A stretch of DNA of 46,610 bases from Pigoraptor vietnamica. Lineage: Eukaryota > Opisthokonta > Filasterea. How positions within the stretch are numbered: the first letter of the stretch is position 1; each line of letters begins with the position of its first letter. The notes under the pieces are model-generated. The model was not told where the DNA came from. It saw only the letters and a list, made by a program, of their open reading frames with translations, and ran no database searches. The stretch lies in NCBI GenBank assembly GCA_943704525.1, contig CALSCQ010001163.1, positions 1 through 46,610 on the forward strand, read 5' to 3'. The position numbers and the translations under genes are program-made. Positions 33,589 to 44,411 of the stretch are shown here, piece by piece.

Positions 33589-36437
33589 TCAGTATTCGGC
33601 ATCCACCTCCATGTCTTCGCTGTCGTCGTCGCTGTCTGCTCGCGTGTCCTTTGTGGCGCCTTCCTCGAGCACAATGCGCTTGTTGGAGCGCGGGGCACTG
33701 CGTATAGAACAAGCAAGAAGCATGGAAATCAAGGAAAGACACACTAGCATGTTCAGACAGCATACAGGGAGAAACGAGCAGAGCGCCACAACCGACAACG
33801 TGCGGATATTGTCCTCGCGAAAGCGCTTCTGGGTCTTCTCTCGCAGCGCTTCGATGCTCGACTCGTCCTTGGCCCACTCGATGACGAGGTGGCGGCCGTA
33901 GAGATGCGTCGCGGACAGCGACTGGAACGCGTGCAGTGCCTCCTGCTTGGTGACGTACTCGACAAAGGCAAAGCCTCGGTGCGTCCCGTCAAACTTCTTG
34001 GGCATGCGTAGCGACTTGAGCTGGCCAAACGTGCTGCGATTGGGCCGAAACGTAAGCAAACGCCCAAACGAACGTGACACGACGACAGCTGCTGAGAGGG
34101 GGACACGCACCCGAACAGCTCCTTCATCTCCTTGCGCGACGCCTCAAAGGGCACGTTGCGGACGAGCAACTTGGTGCTCTTCGCCTTGGTCTCTGCAGGT
34201 GCAGACTTGGACGGCGCAGCCTCCGCGGTCCCCGTGCGCGACGACATTTTGAGCTGCAGTGCGTGCCCGTCGAGCGCAAATTTCTGCAACGGCCACAAAC
34301 ATTCGCTCAGTCGCAGTAATCACCGGACGCGACGACGCAGTGCAAGACAGCCCACCTGCATAACCTTGAGAGCGCGCAGGGCGTCTTCGCGCTTGTGAAA
34401 CTCCACAAAGCCAAAGCCCATCGACAGCGTCGCGCCCGGTCGCTTCGGATCCTTCTTCTTGGCGACAGTGGCGCTGCGCACGCTCCCCACTTTCCCCTCA
34501 AACGCGGCGCGCAGGCCGTCGTCCGTCGTCGCAAAGCTGAGATTCTTCACGAACAGTGTCTTGGACTCTACTTCGGCGTCTTCCGGTTCTTCTGCCGCTG
34601 CATCCGCAGCCTCCGCGGCCGCTGGCGGTGGGGACGAGAAAGCGCCGTCGGGAGCCCACTCGAGATACAGCGGAACGCTCTTGAACTTTGTGTACGCGAG
34701 GTGACGCAAGCCCGCACGCGCCTCCGACGGTTCGAGGTACTCCACGAGGGCGCACGCGCGCGTTGGCGGCACGACCACACGCCCGAGCGTGCCGTGCTGC
34801 CCAAAGAGCGCGCGGAGGTCGTCGGCGGACGTGTCGTGGGGGATGTTCTTGACGATGAGGACCGTATTACTCCGGCCCGCCGCGCGCCCGCCGAACGCAT
34901 CGAGCGACACGCCGTGCGACTCGAGGAAGCGCCGCGTCTCCGCAATGATGTGCGTCTCTCCCAGTGCGACGCGCACAGCAGCGCCGTCGGATTCGGCGTC
35001 CAGGATGTCCGCCTTGCCGACGCCGTACTTGTCCGCCATCGCCGCCACGACCGTGTCCTGCCGGATGAAGAGCGTGTTCCAGTTGTGGTCACTGCCGGCC
35101 GCCGCGCGCTGCTTCTTCTCCTTCCCCCGCTTGAACGCACTGCCGGCGCCCTCCGCGCCTGCGTCGTCGCTCTTGTCCTTCCCGTCGCTCTGGGCACGCG
35201 CCGGGAGAATGTGCAGGAGACGCCCCTGGAAGATCTTCGCGTCGAGGGCCTTGTACGCGCGCACCGCGTGTTCTGGCATCATGAACGTTACAAAGGCAAT
35301 GCCCGTTGCGCGCTTGGTCTCGCGATCCACGGGGATGTGCACCTCGGACAGCGGCCCAAACGGCTTGAACAGCGCCGCAAGATCGTCCTCCGTGCACGTA
35401 TATGCAATGTTCCGCACAAACAGCCGCCCCGACTCCGAAATCGCCTCGTCACCCTCGCCCAGCGCGGGGTAGACCTTCGCAGGCCGCGCGCCTTTCGAGA
35501 CCCCCTTCGTGGTCGAATCCACCTTGTTCGCGGCCGCGGCCTTGCCCTGCGCCGTCTGCGCCTTCGCCGTTTGCGCCTTCGCCGTTTGCGCCTTCGCCGT
35601 TTGCGCCTTCGCCGCTGGCGCTTTCGCAAGCGGAGCCTTCGCGGCAGGCTCGGATGCATCTTCCTCCACGTAGTCGAGCGACTCCGCGCCACCCTCTGCG
35701 TCGGCCATTTCCACGTCCGCCGTGGCACGCGCTCCCTTTGTCTCAAGCTCCACGTTGTCGTACCCGTCGTCATCGTCGTCAAAAGTCATGTGCGTGCGCG
35801 TCAGAAGCACGCCCTCGCCGCCAGGTCGCCGTGCACCCACAGTCTCCACCTTTGCCTTAACCGCCGGTTTTTTGGACTTCCGCGACGACTTCTCCACGCC
35901 GACAACATCGTCGTTCGCCCATATCTTCGTCTGCGAACGGGGTTGCATGACCGCCAGATACTCTCGCAGCTTCGGGTCGTCCGTTTCACCGTAGAGGGCC
36001 GCCAACAGGCGCTTCGTGCGCGACGCTTCGGCTTCCGCACGCTCGCGCGCTTCGGCCGCTCGCGCCTCCTTCGCCGCGCGTTCTGCCTCTGCTGCGCGCA
36101 CCGCTGCCTGCTCCGCCGCCGTGCGGGCAGCCCTCGTCTCGTAGGCCGAACTGCCGCGGCTATACTTGCTCCACGCCCGCGGCAGGTCGCTGTCATCGAA
36201 TGATTTTGCGAGTGCGACCTCAATACGACTCGTGTCCACGAAGGTGCCATTGAAATATCGCACAGCCTCCTTGGCATCCTGCTCGCTCTTGAAGCCGACA
36301 AAGCCAAACCGACGGAACGCCCCCTCTGGGGTGTGGATGAGCTTCACGTCGGTGACATCGCCCCGAGCGCCAAAGTGCTCTCGAACTCTGGTCTCGGTTG
36401 CATGTTTGGGGAGGTTTTTCACAATAATACGCGACAT
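33589..36437 (-). CDS. MRD1: MRD1/RBM19 family pre-rRNA-processing protein with five RRMs
   Basis: Four exons (minus): 36437-34356, 34283-34111, 34033-33800, 33697-33589; 865 residues, close to yeast Mrd1 (887). RRM1 at 3-77 (IIVKNLP, FGFVGFK), RRM2 at 337-413 (LFVRNIA, IAFVTF), RRM3 at 525-596 (VLIVKNIP), RRM4 at 627-710 (LFVKNLS, GFGFVEF) and RRM5 at about 732-810 (LLVRNVP, GFAFVEY). The conserved block between RRM2 and RRM3 ([29 protein letters not shown]) is diagnostic of the family. The protein acts in the nucleolus in U3-dependent 18S rRNA maturation. The linker has a charged coiled coil (about 100-145) and a tandem AKAQT repeat (about 276-297). The C-terminus is acidic. Five RRMs match the fungal form; animal RBM19 has six. 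Confidence 0.96.
35550..35625. repeat. In-frame 15-base tandem repeat (AKAQT) within MRD1
   Basis: About four to five copies of a 15-base unit encode the pentapeptide Ala-Lys-Ala-Gln-Thr in the disordered linker between RRM1 and RRM2. Nearly identical adjacent copies suggest recent slippage expansion. Confidence 0.85.
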
Positions 36438-36727
36438 TTTCGCGCACACACGCCGTGCTACTGTGCGCGCTGCTGCCTGATTATGATTAGAGGTTTGTTG
36501 AAAGTGGGGCCCATCTGCACGTGACACACACGTGTGATCAAGACTGCCAAATTGGGCCGGTGCTCCACTTGCGCACGAGGCGATTAATGAGCGCAGAAAA
36601 ACACCAGCTGCTTTGATCGAAGTAGAGAAAAGAGCTCTAGATGCGCGCTAGAGAGAAACAAGACCCAAAACGTTAAAAACAAAGAGCAAACACGAAGAAG
36701 AAGAAGTGCGTTCTAGTATCGGGGCGC
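36438..36727. other. MRD1 upstream region
   Basis: Intergenic DNA between the MRD1 start and the tRNA-Gln terminator. CACGTG occurs at 36518-36523 and 36529-36534, about 80-95 bases upstream of the MRD1 ATG. A small inverted repeat (CTCTAG ... CTAGAG) lies at 36635-36653. The remainder is purine-rich on the plus strand, with no gene visible. Confidence 0.4.
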
Positions 36728-36733
36728 AAAAAA
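36728..36733 (-). terminator. RNA polymerase III terminator of tRNA-Gln
   Basis: A run of six T on the minus strand just downstream of the tRNA 3' end, as expected for a pol III transcript. Confidence 0.85.
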
Positions 36734-36738
36734 TTTGG

Positions 36739-36809
36739 TGGTCTCGCTGAGAATCGAACTCAGATTACAGGATTCAGAGTCCTGGGTGCTACCATTACAC
36801 CACGAAACC
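36739..36809 (-). tRNA. tRNA-Gln (anticodon CTG)
   Basis: A full cloverleaf can be folded on the minus strand. The acceptor stem GGTTTCG pairs with CGAGACC, and the D arm is GTGT/GCAC. The anticodon stem CAGGA/TCCTG carries loop CTCTGAA (anticodon CTG, reading CAG = Gln), and the T arm is CTGAG/CTCAG with TTCGATT. Internal pol III A box (TGGTGTAATGG) and B box (GTTCGATTC) are present. There is no intron. The base after the acceptor stem is A, and it is followed in the genome by CCA (36738-36736), which nuclear tRNA genes normally lack. Most eukaryotic tRNA-Gln have U at the discriminator position. Confidence 0.96.
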
Positions 36810-36935
36810 AGACAACCAACAAATTCGAAGAAATTTGGGTACTTGATGGTGTGCCACACTCGAAACAGCTGACACACTTTGAAAGAGCAAAGACGCACTT
36901 GGCTGTTTGTTGCTGCTCGCTCTCACTCCGCCAGA

Positions 36936-37818
36936 ATGGACGCCAAAGAAGAGGCCTCGCTTGGAATGGCGTGCGCCGCAGCCTGCGAAGACTATCCCAA
37001 ATATTTCGCGGTGGACGTTTCGGCGGAGGTAATTAAAATTGGTGACTACTCCTGCTGCTGTGTTATTCGCTAGTTTGCTGTTGTCTCATGTTTGTGTGCA
37101 GGTTGCGCAAATCAACACCACAGTGGAAGAGTACTTGGCGCGTCTCGACGAGTTTCAGAGCCTCTTGGAGACGGTGCGTGGGCGTTTGTGTGGGTCCGTT
37201 GTCGTTCATTGATTGACGTGTACTTGTCGCAGGTTCGCACGGACGAGCAGGCTGCGTTTATGAGCCACCTTCCCACCTTGCATGACCGCTGCGTGCGTCT
37301 GGGCTCCGTGTTTTCCCGCATCGATGGCGTCGAGGTATGGGCACGAGCGAACTTAGTAGCTTTTCTGGGCTCCAAGTCGCTCATTATTTTGGGGCAGGCC
37401 TTGGTCGAGCGCGTCCGGCGGCATGTGGATGCCTGTGAGGAGCGTGTAGCTGCCGCCGAGCGGAGCTATAAGGCAGCCACGCTGAAGCGCATGCTCGGAT
37501 CCATCCCTCTTGCGGGCTCTGTCGTGGTGAGGCTTTGTTGTGTCTTGGTTCGTCAAGGGTTGTTTGCGGCAGCTAAGTCGTTTGCTCGCGGCTGTGCAGC
37601 GGCAACTGTCAACGACGGCTGCACTGGCGCTTGCCCCACCTGCAGAGCCCCCGGGTGCGTCGGGAGGACCCCTGCCGTTGTTTGTATCAGCCGACTACTT
37701 CCGCAACCCAAGTGCCCACTACGACCTGGTGCGTGCCAGGCGCGCTTGTGGCCACTGCGACTGGTCCTAATTTGGTGGCTGACGGGCTCTGCCTCCCTCG
37801 CAGACTGCGGATGATTAA
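36936..37818 (+). CDS. BLOC1S4: BLOC-1 complex subunit 4 (cappuccino)
   Basis: Six exons, all joined in phase 0: 36936-37028, 37102-37173, 37233-37334, 37398-37526, 37600-37728, 37804-37818; 179 residues. The last exon encodes only TADD and the stop. Along its length it tracks human BLOC1S4: a Tyr/Cys-containing start, then EEYLARLDEF, a DEQ segment ahead of the helix with VFSRIDGVEALVERVRRHV, then KRMLGSIPLAG, and the conserved end LFVSADYF. The middle is a long heptad helix, as expected for BLOC-1, a rod-like coiled-coil complex that sorts cargo from endosomes to lysosome-related organelles. Its stop codon lies 41 bases from the ELYS stop on the other strand. Confidence 0.88.
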
Positions 37819-37859
37819 GCCGAACGGCGAACAGGTTTACTACTGCGTTCCTTCAACGC

Positions 37860-40800
37860 CTACTTTGCCCGCGCGGCCGAGGCCCGAGTGCGGCGGCCGG
37901 TGGACCGCGGCGTCCCTGCATCGTCCGCGCCAAAGGATAGCGGACTTTGCAGGGCTGCAGCACGCGGCGGGGTCGCTGGCGTGCGCTTCTGCGCCGATCG
38001 CAGCCTTGTGACAATGCTGTCTGCCTCCGCGGGCTGAGGCGCCGTGTGCTCGCTCGCCCTGCCATTTGTGTAAAGGGGACATTAGCCTTGCGACAGACAA
38101 TCCAGCCATCGCGCACTCGCAGTACCTGTGCACCGGCACCGTCTGACGCGGCTCCGGGTCCCCGCCCAGTGATGCAAAGGACACCGACTTCTTCGCCGAC
38201 GAGGGGGCTTCCACAGCAGCTGCGCGGGCGGCACGCGCATTCCGGCGCGGCGGTGTCTTGAGCCGGGCTGCGGCGGTGCTCACGAGCGCTGCATTGCACA
38301 GAACGAGCAACGAATTAGACGATGCACGAACTCCCCCTGTCATGATTGATGGCAACTCCCCCCGGCGGCGTAATTAAATACGAGACACACCTGTACGCTG
38401 GCGCGCGTGATCTTGCTCGGGATGCGATTCGTGTGCTTCCTCAGTGAGTGGCCGCTTCTTGAGGATGGATGACGGCGCGGGACGAAGCGGCACGGGCGTC
38501 TTCACTAGTGGCGTGTGCGGGGCGGGCGGCTGCATGCGCACGAGAGGGGAGGCGGCGGGGCCAAGGTCGAACCCAAAGAGCGACGAGAGCGGCGACTGGC
38601 GGTGGCCGCCGTCGCGCGCATCGCCAAGCAGCGCGTCATGCAGCGTCGCGTGCTTCGTGCTGCGCAGCGGCGTGACGAGCGGCGAGGCGTCGAAGTCGCC
38701 CTCGGGCGTCGCAAAGAGCGGCGACGGACTGGCCTCGGGGCGGGCAGTCACAGGCGTCGGGACCACAAAGGTTGCATCCCTGCGAGCGCATCGAACACGT
38801 TATTACAGGACCACAATACGCCACCCAAAAATTGCCACACAGCACGAGCCCTGCAGGCACCTGGCCGGGGCGCGCGATGGCGTGGCGGGCGGCGCGTCAA
38901 AGGGTCGCGGAACAGCGAGGGCCGCGGCACGCACGGGGCGGAAGGGCGTGGGGGCGGCGGCCGGCGCCGGCTCCTGGTCCATCATGGCCGCGACAATCGA
39001 AGCGCGGGTCACAGTTCGCGCGCCACCGGCGACCCCGCGGGACTGCCGCAGCAGGCAAGCGGAGAGGGGAACGCGGGCCGCTGCAGCAATCAACGTGAGC
39101 AATTGGCACTATTAAACACTCAAATGAATCCGACATACCTTCGCGGTGGCGCACGCCGCCCTCGCTCGGGAGGGGACGCGGGGCGACAGCGACCGAATCC
39201 CGCTGGACAGAAGGCACGACCAGCGCGCAGGCGTCCGTGAGATCCTTGAAGACACCGTGCGCGCCCGGCGCAGTCCCCAGGCGGGCCGCCTCGGCGAAGC
39301 GGGCGCGCTGCACCAGAAACGCGAGGAGGTGTGCGCGCGCAAGATCCGCGGAGGCAGTGTCGCGCGCTGCCAAGGCGGCATCCAGTCGCGCCGAGAGGTA
39401 GTGTTCCACGGCGCGGCATTCGCGTTCGTTGAGGGGGAACTCAAGGAGAACGCCCATGAGGCCGACTGCGCATCAGTGGACAAACGGCGTCAGCCGTTGC
39501 GAGAAACGCCCCCAACAGCACACGCAGCCAACAGCACACGCAGTGTCACGTGGGCTGGCACGTGCAGCAATCCGAGGGCACAGGAACTAAGCATGCAACC
39601 CACGCTCTTGTGCGCCGCTGCATAGGAAACGGAGCATTTCGCCGCCGCCATCGACTGCGTCGTCCCCCACAGCCAGGGCACGCGCCGCCATCTGACGCTG
39701 CAGATCAAAGGCCTCGGCGAGGAGCCCGTTGGCAAGCAGCACGCGCAGGGACACAACCGCGTCCTCGGGAGACGCCAGCGCCGCCCGCATCGCGCGGAGA
39801 ACAAGCAGCGCTTCTTCGTAAGCACCCAAGTCGAAGAAGGCGCGAAGAACACGCGACGCACAGACGAGGCCACCGGCCGTGCCCGCATGGCACATGGCCG
39901 CTGCTGGTGCCTGCACAGTAAAGACAACGTCAGACATGCGCAGGAGGCGTACACAGACTATTCGCAGATGGAGGTACACGGAAACAGACGCCCACGGGGT
40001 CCAAGTGCAACGGGCGACGCGTGCAGGGCGCTCACCCTGCGGCCGTTGTCGAGCATCCAGTAACCCCGCAAAATCTCATCCTCCTCGTCGGAGAGCGCAA
40101 ACGCGCGGCAGAACTCGGCAGTTGCGCGAGGATCCGCCTCGACCTCCTCCAGCACATAGCGAACGTGCGCGCGTCAAGGACAGGGCGGCAGCCGCACAGC
40201 CATACACAACAGTCACACGCACGGGACGGGGCACAAGACACGGGCAAGGGCTCACACGAACAAACAACAGCCACACAAAGGCATGGACACATCAGCGTAT
40301 GCACGGACGGGCTGATGCAGCGGATATCAGCTGGCGCTTGCGGTGAACGGATGCGGGATCGCCCGCGAGGAACATGTCCAGCACCGCGGGAAACACGGCG
40401 TCGGCTGCCCCGTCGCGCACCGCGGCCGCCAGCGCCTCCGGTCCCGCCTGCGCCGCGAGAACATCAAAGAAGATCTCGTCATTCGCACCCGCCGACACGG
40501 ATACTCTGCGTCCACGCAGGCGATTAGCGGTCTTGTCAACGTTTTTCGCCATGATACACCTCCCAGTGTACGTGTGATGTCGTTCTTCCGTTGAGTCTTT
40601 TTTTTCTTTTCTCTTTTTGTGTGTGTGCGCGCGTGTGTGACAGTGTATGCGTGCATGCGTATTACAAGTGACCAAACGTTTCCAAGGTTCGCACAGACCA
40701 AGGCATGCCCTCACCCTGACGTGCCCGCAGCCACAGTCGTAGCCGCAGCGAGCGCCGCTCTTCGCTGCCGCAAGGATGCGCGGCGCGCAGTAACTGCAGC

Positions 40801-42868
40801 AAACGTCACGCACGGACCAAGGGAGCGCAGGTGCTCGACGCACCAAATCATGGTCTCCGCATGCTGCGAAGCGCAGGGATTGGGGGTCCACATCAGCAGC
40901 GTCATATCGCACATCAATCACACGGCAGCGAAGGCGCAGAAGGTTCGAAATCAGGCAAAGCAACGGACCTGCGACACGAGAAGCAATTCGCGGCGCCTGT
41001 TCTCCAGCACGGCGCGCCCCTCTGCCGTCGCATCGCGGGCCAGGAGGGCCTCGATCACGCCGCAGAGGGCGCTGAGGCGGCCGAGCAGCGCGCACATACG
41101 CGCCCTGTAGTTCGGGACGTCGCCCATTTGGTGCGGCTGGTAAAGCGCGCGCATCTGAGCCTGCAGGGAGGCAAACGCACGTCCCCACCACGCGAGCAGT
41201 GGCCGCAGCCGCACGTCCGCGCAGCACGACGCATCTGCAGAAGGAGTTAAGAAACACAGCCAGTGGCATGAGGGAATTTTTTGTGCGAACGAGAGTGACA
41301 AATAAGAAAGTCGGCAGCGGCCAACACGCAGGAGGCGCCGATCGGCTGCGGATGCGGATACAGTGCCGAATAACCACCGACGTGTTGTTCTCGAGTAGCG
41401 CGTCGAGCACTGCCTCGAGGGCGGTTGCGCGGTCACCCTCATCGGCGCCGGCGGCGACCAGCCCCACGGACTGCAGCCGCGCACACACGTCCACGGGGTC
41501 GTCCAGGCAACTGGCGCCCGCGCGAGCAATGTCCGTGAGCGCCTCCTCCTGTGCGCACGTGACCGAGGCCACGACCACGCGCCCCGCGGCCAGCAGCAGA
41601 CTGGGTGCCATCGACACGGCCACGCCCCAGTGCAGCTGTTCCGCGGCGTCGCCCTCGCCAAGCCCCACAACGCGCGACGAGAAGATGCGTGCAGAGCCAT
41701 CAGCGACGTGCGCAGCCAGCACGCCGCCCGAGACGTCCAGCGAGTGCTCGCGGAAGAACGGGCACGGCCCTCGTCGCGACACGGACGAAGGCTGCTGATC
41801 GGAATAGTAGTTGCCAAGATCGAAGACGGCGAGCGCGAGGGCACGTGCGGCGTCGGCCCACAGAAACACGCACAGCGGGGTGGCCGGGGAGGCGCAGTCC
41901 GTCGCAACGGCGTGACACGTGAGCACACGCGCACCGGCGACGGCGTGCGCAAGGCGCGGCTCGCAGTGCTCGAGGGGTCCATACGCCCGCGCGCCGGATG
42001 GCTCGTCCTCACCGGCCGTCACAAACTGCGCCTGGTACAGCGTGAGGTGTGCGCCGCCCGCGCCTTGTCGCACGGCCCAGAGGAACGCAAACTTGACGTC
42101 CTCCTCCGGCCGCTGCCAGGCCATGTGCGCCACGGGAAGCTGCGCGGCGTCGTCTGCCACAAGAGCAGCGACCACGCAAGGCTCGGCCGAAAGGGTCCAC
42201 AGGTGCACGCCGCCGAAGGCATACCCAACAGCAAGCACACCGGCCGCTGCGAGAAACGACGCCGAAGTCACTGCCGCCGCATCCGAAGCGACTGTGGCCG
42301 CCACGGACGACGCGGGCCCGCGGAAGAGGAACTGCGACGCCGTACCACGAAAAGGAGTGTGTGCGTCGGTGGTGAGCTCACGGTACGCATGACCGCTTGG
42401 CCCCCCGATTGGGAAAACACCGCCACTAGCCACTTCGGCACATCCAACATCGACGATCAGCAGCCGGCCGCCCTCAGCCCCAAGGGCCACAGCACAATCG
42501 AAACCGTCCACCTCGCGCACGCCAATCCATTCGACGCACGTGGGCATGTGCGGGAGGGTGATGGTCCGAAGGTGAGAGCACGATGGAAGGCTGAGAAGCA
42601 CCACGCGGCCGGAGGGCGCAGATTCGCACTGCACTGCAACGGCGAGTGCGGGAGAGCGGCCGCCATTGACAAGCACGCCAGTCGCGGCCGTCACGGAAGC
42701 CGCCACAGCGCCACCATGCGGCACGTCGCAGCCGAGCACTGATGCGTCCAAGATTCCAAGGGCGCCAACGAGGTCACCCGTGTGCGAGCAATACACCGTC
42801 ACAGAGCCCTCGCTAACACGCCATGCCCAGCGGCCGCTGTGGGCGAACCCCCCCAGCGGCTGCTGCAT
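37860..42868 (-). CDS. AHCTF1: ELYS/MEL-28-type nucleoporin
   Basis: Eleven exons (minus): 42868-41362, 41234-40969, 40863-40715, 40505-40328, 40164-40036, 39910-39604, 39465-39139, 39080-38861, 38779-38391, 38288-38126, 38058-37860; 1,277 residues. The N-terminal half (1-500) is an ELYS beta-propeller, with landmarks PVAHMAWQRPEED, FLWAVRQ, YGPLEHCEPR and VFDLGNYYSDQQP. The helical domain (about 500-950) includes AVLDMFLAGD, ILRGYWMLDNG and GLMGVLLEFPLNERECRAVE, matching the animal protein in order. The tail (950-1277) is disordered, rich in Thr-Pro and Ser-Pro, and basic at the end (GRRTRASAARAK), where ELYS proteins bind chromatin. The protein recruits the Nup107-160 complex to chromatin for pore assembly. 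Two introns look U12-type: 41361-41235 (GT-AG) and 40327-40165 (AT-AC). The acceptor at 38288 has an alternative at 38267. Confidence 0.92.
40165..40327 (-). other. U12-type AT-AC intron in the ELYS gene
   Basis: The intron starts ATATCCG and ends CGCAC on the minus strand. A TCCTTGAC element, matching the U12 branch-site consensus, lies about ten bases before the AC. No usable GT-AG pair joins the flanking coding frames here. With AT-AC ends the junction is phase 0 and links RKRQL to VRYVLEEVEADP, which fits the ELYS helical domain. Confidence 0.82.
41235..41361 (-). other. U12-type GT-AG intron in the ELYS gene
   Basis: The intron starts GTATCCGC, the U12 donor signature rather than the GTGNGT donors common in this window. 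It ends TTTCTTAACTCCTTCTGCAG, where TTTCTTAAC is a near-perfect U12 branch site about 12 bases from the acceptor. The junction is phase 1. Confidence 0.8.
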
Positions 42869-43135
42869 TTTTTTCGATGCGAGCTCAGAGATGCCCTTTC
42901 TTTTCAAGTTCGATGCAATTGAGTATGAGAACAAAGTGTCAGCTGGCACACGTGTGATTGGCTGCGATCTTGGCGGGAGATTCAAATGAAGCACACAGTG
43001 CGTTCACTCCGCATTCGTCCGCGTGTTCCTTCATGTGCCGTACTACTGGCAGTACATGTGTCGTACTCGCCTCTCTTAGTAATTAAGTGCATTTATGTGC
43101 CTTTTGACGCGTATTTTGTAACTTTCTATATATTT

Positions 43136-43200
43136 TTGTGTGTGTGCGTGTGTGTGTGTGTGTGTGTGTGCGTGTGTGTGCGTGTGTGTGAGTAGGTGTG

Positions 43201-43235
<35 letters not shown>
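43136..43235. repeat. Inverted pair of (TG)n and (CA)n microsatellites
   Basis: A TG-rich run (43136-43197) is followed almost at once by a CA run (43202-43235). The two halves are complementary and could fold into a long hairpin. Confidence 0.85.
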
Positions 43236-43238
<3 letters not shown>

Positions 43239-43867
43239 TGAGGTGTGTAAGTGCGTGTGCGTGCGCATGCGTGTGTGCAATGTGCGATTGCATGTGCGTG
43301 TCGTACGTGTGTTCGCGCGGGTAATAACTATGCGTGTGCTGCGTGCATAGTGTATATGCGTGTGTGTACACATTGTGTTTTGTATGTATGCCTTATATAT
43401 GTGGCTGGATAATGACATTAGGAGAGGCATTAGAGTTAGGTTACTTGCAATCTCGTGATTGGCATGCTCTTTCAAATATCCCCTAGCACATTCAGAGGCA
43501 ACCGTCCAGCAGCAACATGTGCGACCGAACTATTTTGAGGCTGCGCTTAGAGTGAGAATAGTTTAACGACATACAGGTAGATTATGCAAAGTAGATACTG
43601 CATTTAAATATTTTGCAGCAAAATCTCTCTCAATGTGCTAATTATCAACGTGATTTCTAAACCATGACTAGATGACGACGAGTGTATGCACGCCCGTGTG
43701 TGTTTGAATGCATTTACTTTTTGCTCCAGAGAACAAGTGCTGCATGGCGTGTGCTATTTAAATTAGCACTTAGCTGTGAGAGAGAATTGAGTGAGTCTAG
43801 GTGTGAGAACATGATGTGATTTGATTGCAGTGAGCGTTTAAGTTAGACGTGTCCATTGACTCCACAG

Positions 43868-44177
43868 GAGCGTGTGTGTATATGTTTTTGTTTGTGTGTG
43901 CGTGTGTATGTAGTGTGCGTGTGTGCGGTGTGTGCGTTCACAACATCATGTGCCTATGTGTATGTGAGCATGCCTGTGTGCGTACGGCATGCTGTTCACG
44001 ACATGTGCCTTCATGTGTGTGTGTTTGTATGAGTGTGCGTGTGTGCGTGTACGGTATGCTGTTCACGTGAGACTCATGTGTGTATGTGTGTGTGAGTGTG
44101 CGTGTGCGTGTACGGCATGCTATGTACGTGTGTATTTGTGTGTGTGTGTGTGTGTGTGCGTGTGAGTGTGTGTGTAT

Positions 44178-44219
<42 letters not shown>

Positions 44220-44244
44220 CGTGTGTGTGTTTGTGTGTGCGGTG
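43868..44244. repeat. Interrupted (TG)n tract
   Basis: Long TG/GTGTGC-rich tract upstream of IQCB1. It includes a repeated motif, ACGGCATGCTGTTCACG or close variants, at about 43983, 44051 and 44111. Confidence 0.7.
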
Positions 44245-44411
44245 CATGTATGTGGGTGCGGCGTGCAAGTTTGTAGCCTTGGTTGTGTCCGGACAGTTCA
44301 AACCAGGCGGGAACACAGTTTTGACCGTTGGAATTTTTCGGTGATTGTACTTCTCGGTTTTCAATTGCGTCGGTTGGATGCAAAGGTTTGTTTTCCACTT
44401 GAATTCAGACC

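Larger units (their letters stand above)
42869..44411. other. Repeat-rich spacer between ELYS and IQCB1 starts
   Basis: About 1.5 kb between divergent genes, with no ORF beyond repeat-encoded ones. It holds a CACGTG at 42949-42954 near the ELYS start and another at 44064-44069. A (TG)n block is followed by an inverted (CA)n block at 43136-43235, and a long interrupted TG-rich stretch runs over 43868-44244. Between them, 43380-43860 is AT-richer unique DNA in which I find no tRNA, snRNA or other recognisable RNA gene. Confidence 0.6.

Noticed and set aside
34395-36203. 602-codon plus-strand ORF opposite MRD1
   Set aside because: It lies entirely over the MRD1 exons on the other strand, has an extreme Arg/Leu composition and no recognisable domain. 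It is a by-product of GC-rich codon use in MRD1.
40036-40328. A GT-AG splice for the ELYS intron at 40165-40327
   Set aside because: Candidate GT donors (for example at CCC-GTCC-GTGCATA) and AG acceptors (CTGGAG) give the wrong phase or drop the conserved VRYVLEEVEADP helix. The AT-AC solution fits phase, branch site and homology together.
43380-43860. Possible non-coding RNA gene in the AT-richer spacer
   Set aside because: I could not fold a tRNA or 5S, and saw no convincing C/D box pair or pol III boxes. A covariance-model search would be needed to say more.
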